NCBI GenBank assembly: GCA_030614035.1
Contig: JAUWKW010000069.1
Span: 1-7,286, forward strand
DNA length: 7,286 bases
Direction: 5' to 3'
Source: Chromatiales bacterium
GTDB taxonomy: Bacteria; Pseudomonadota; Gammaproteobacteria; Steroidobacterales; GCA-2729495
The notes beneath the pieces are model-generated. The model did no database searches. It saw only the letters and a list, made by a program, of their open reading frames with translations, and was not told the origin of the DNA. This document shows, piece after piece, positions 6,425-7,286 of this stretch (its first letter is position 1; the number at the start of each line of letters is the position of its first letter). A program made the translations under genes and the position numbers.

Positions 6425-7286
6425 CTAACGCCATTCGCTGCCAGCCTGAAACAACCGTTCGACTTCATCGATTTGGCGGCGGTCCGTCAGGAACAAAATC
6501 ACGTGATCGTCTGCTTCGACGACTGTGTCATGATGAGCCTGCACGACTGTGTCGCCGCGCACGATCACGGCGATGGTCGTGCCTGTAGGCAAAGCGATAT
6601 CCTCTATTGCCTTTCCCACGACCTTTGATTTGCCGACCTCCCCGTGAGCGATGGCCTCGATGGCCTCCGCTCGGCCTCGTCGCAGTGCGTGCACGCGCAC
6701 CACGTCGCCTTGGCGAACGTGCGCGAGGAGTGAACCGATGGTTATCTGTTGCGGCGATATCGCAACGTCTATGCTGCCGCCCTCTAGCAGTTCCGCATAC
6801 GCGGGGCGGTTGATCAAGGCCATCACCTTTTTGCATCCTAAGCGCTTTGCCAGCATGGCCGACAGAATGTTCGCTTCTTCCGCATTGGTTACGGAACAGA
6901 AGACATCGGCGCTGTCGATATTCTCTTCCAGCAGTAGTCCCTCGTCGGCTGCATCCCCGCAAAGCACTATGGCCTTGGAAAGTCGTTCCGAAAGTTCACG
7001 CGCACGAACCTTTGAGCGTTCGATGACCTTAACCTGGTTTGTGTGCTCTAAAGCTGCGGCAAGCCGGTATCCGATGTTCCCTCCGCCCGCAATGACAACC
7101 CGTCGAACCGGGTCATCTAGTTTCCGCATCTCGCTCATTACGACGCGAATGTCTTTGCGGGCAGCTATAAAAAAGACTTCATCATTTTCCTGAATCAGGG
7201 TATCGCCCTCTGGCGGAATACTCTCGCCGTCGCGGTAAACCGCGGCAATACGAGTTTCAATCCCGGGGATGTGTTGTTGCAGGGCT
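6425..7286 (-). CDS. trkA: Trk system regulatory NAD-binding protein TrkA (5' end beyond window)
   Basis: TrkA is the peripheral cytoplasmic protein that forms the nucleotide-binding gating ring on TrkH. The open frame continues without a stop to the right edge, so 286 C-terminal residues are visible of an expected roughly 458. The first ~49 visible residues (ETRIAAVYRDG, ENDEVFFIAARKDIRVV) are the end of the first TrkA-C/RCK-C domain. The second Rossmann (TrkA-N) domain follows, with dinucleotide motif GGGNIG (visible residues 67-72), an acidic residue after the second strand (Glu89 in VIER), CGDAAD and TNAEEANILSAMLAKR. The second RCK-C domain ends the protein (SKVVGKAIEDIALP, ADDHVILFL, VERLFQ). 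Internal ATG at 7138 (MSEMRK) is not the true start, because homology with E. coli TrkA continues upstream of it. The gene is followed 33 bp later by trkH. Confidence 0.97.
   Translation of the reverse strand, partial: ALQQHIPGIETRIAAVYRDGESIPPEGDTLIQENDEVFFIAARKDIRVVMSEMRKLDDPVRRVVIAGGGNIGYRLAAALEHTNQVKVIERSKVRARELSERLSKAIVLCGDAADEGLLLEENIDSADVFCSVTNAEEANILSAMLAKRLGCKKVMALINRPAYAELLEGGSIDVAISPQQITIGSLLAHVRQGDVVRVHALRRGRAEAIEAIAHGEVGKSKVVGKAIEDIALPTGTTIAVIVRGDTVVQAHHDTVVEADDHVILFLTDRRQIDEVERLFQAGSEWR

Noticed and set aside
7136..7138. ATG at 7138 as the start of a short, single-domain TrkA-like protein
   Set aside because: The frame stays open to the window edge, and the upstream 49 residues match the end of the first RCK-C domain of full-length TrkA, so the gene is simply cut by the window.
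6651..7193. Plus-strand open frame of 180 codons opposite trkA
   Set aside because: Ser/Arg-rich translation without recognisable domains, wholly antisense to TrkA, whose motifs are clear.

Overview
The window reads as chromosomal DNA from a gammaproteobacterium. The best evidence is TrkH, whose length (483 residues), four pore loops and ending in FWER closely follow the E. coli protein, and TrkA, whose visible part also follows the E. coli protein motif by motif. Base composition looks moderately GC-rich by eye (not computed). A TRAP transporter beside a Trk potassium system suggests, but does not prove, a marine or salt-exposed lifestyle. There are no RNA genes, insertion sequences, phage genes, CRISPR repeats or long non-coding stretches. 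Coding density is nearly complete, and the largest gap between genes is 33 bp.

Left half, plus strand (1-2997): the distal part of a peptide/nickel-type ABC importer operon. The last 14 codons of a DppB/OppB-like permease are followed by a DppC/OppC-like permease, a DppD/OppD-like ATPase and a DppF/OppF-like ATPase. Each junction is a 4-bp start/stop overlap (ATGA, ATGA, GTGA), so the subunits are probably translationally coupled. The substrate-binding protein and most of the first permease lie outside the window. The two permeases would form the membrane channel and the two ATPases the cytoplasmic motor. Both ATPases carry the four-cysteine C-terminal extension that binds a [4Fe-4S] cluster in some characterised OppD/DppD proteins.

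Right half, minus strand (7286-2994): trkA (its 5' part beyond the right edge), trkH, dctQ and dctM, in that order of transcription. TrkA is the NAD-binding regulatory ring and TrkH the potassium channel subunit. DctQ and DctM are the small and large membrane subunits of a TRAP importer of the mannitol/chloroaromatic (FcbT2/FcbT3) type. The spacings (33 bp, 18 bp, then an overlap or 11 bp) suggest one transcription unit. The TRAP substrate-binding protein (DctP) is absent from the window.

The two operons converge and their stop codons overlap by 4 bp at 2994-2997, leaving no intergenic space for a terminator. I found no evidence of a new biological system. The most unusual points are the TRAP membrane genes attached to trkAH without a binding protein and the overlapping convergent ends.
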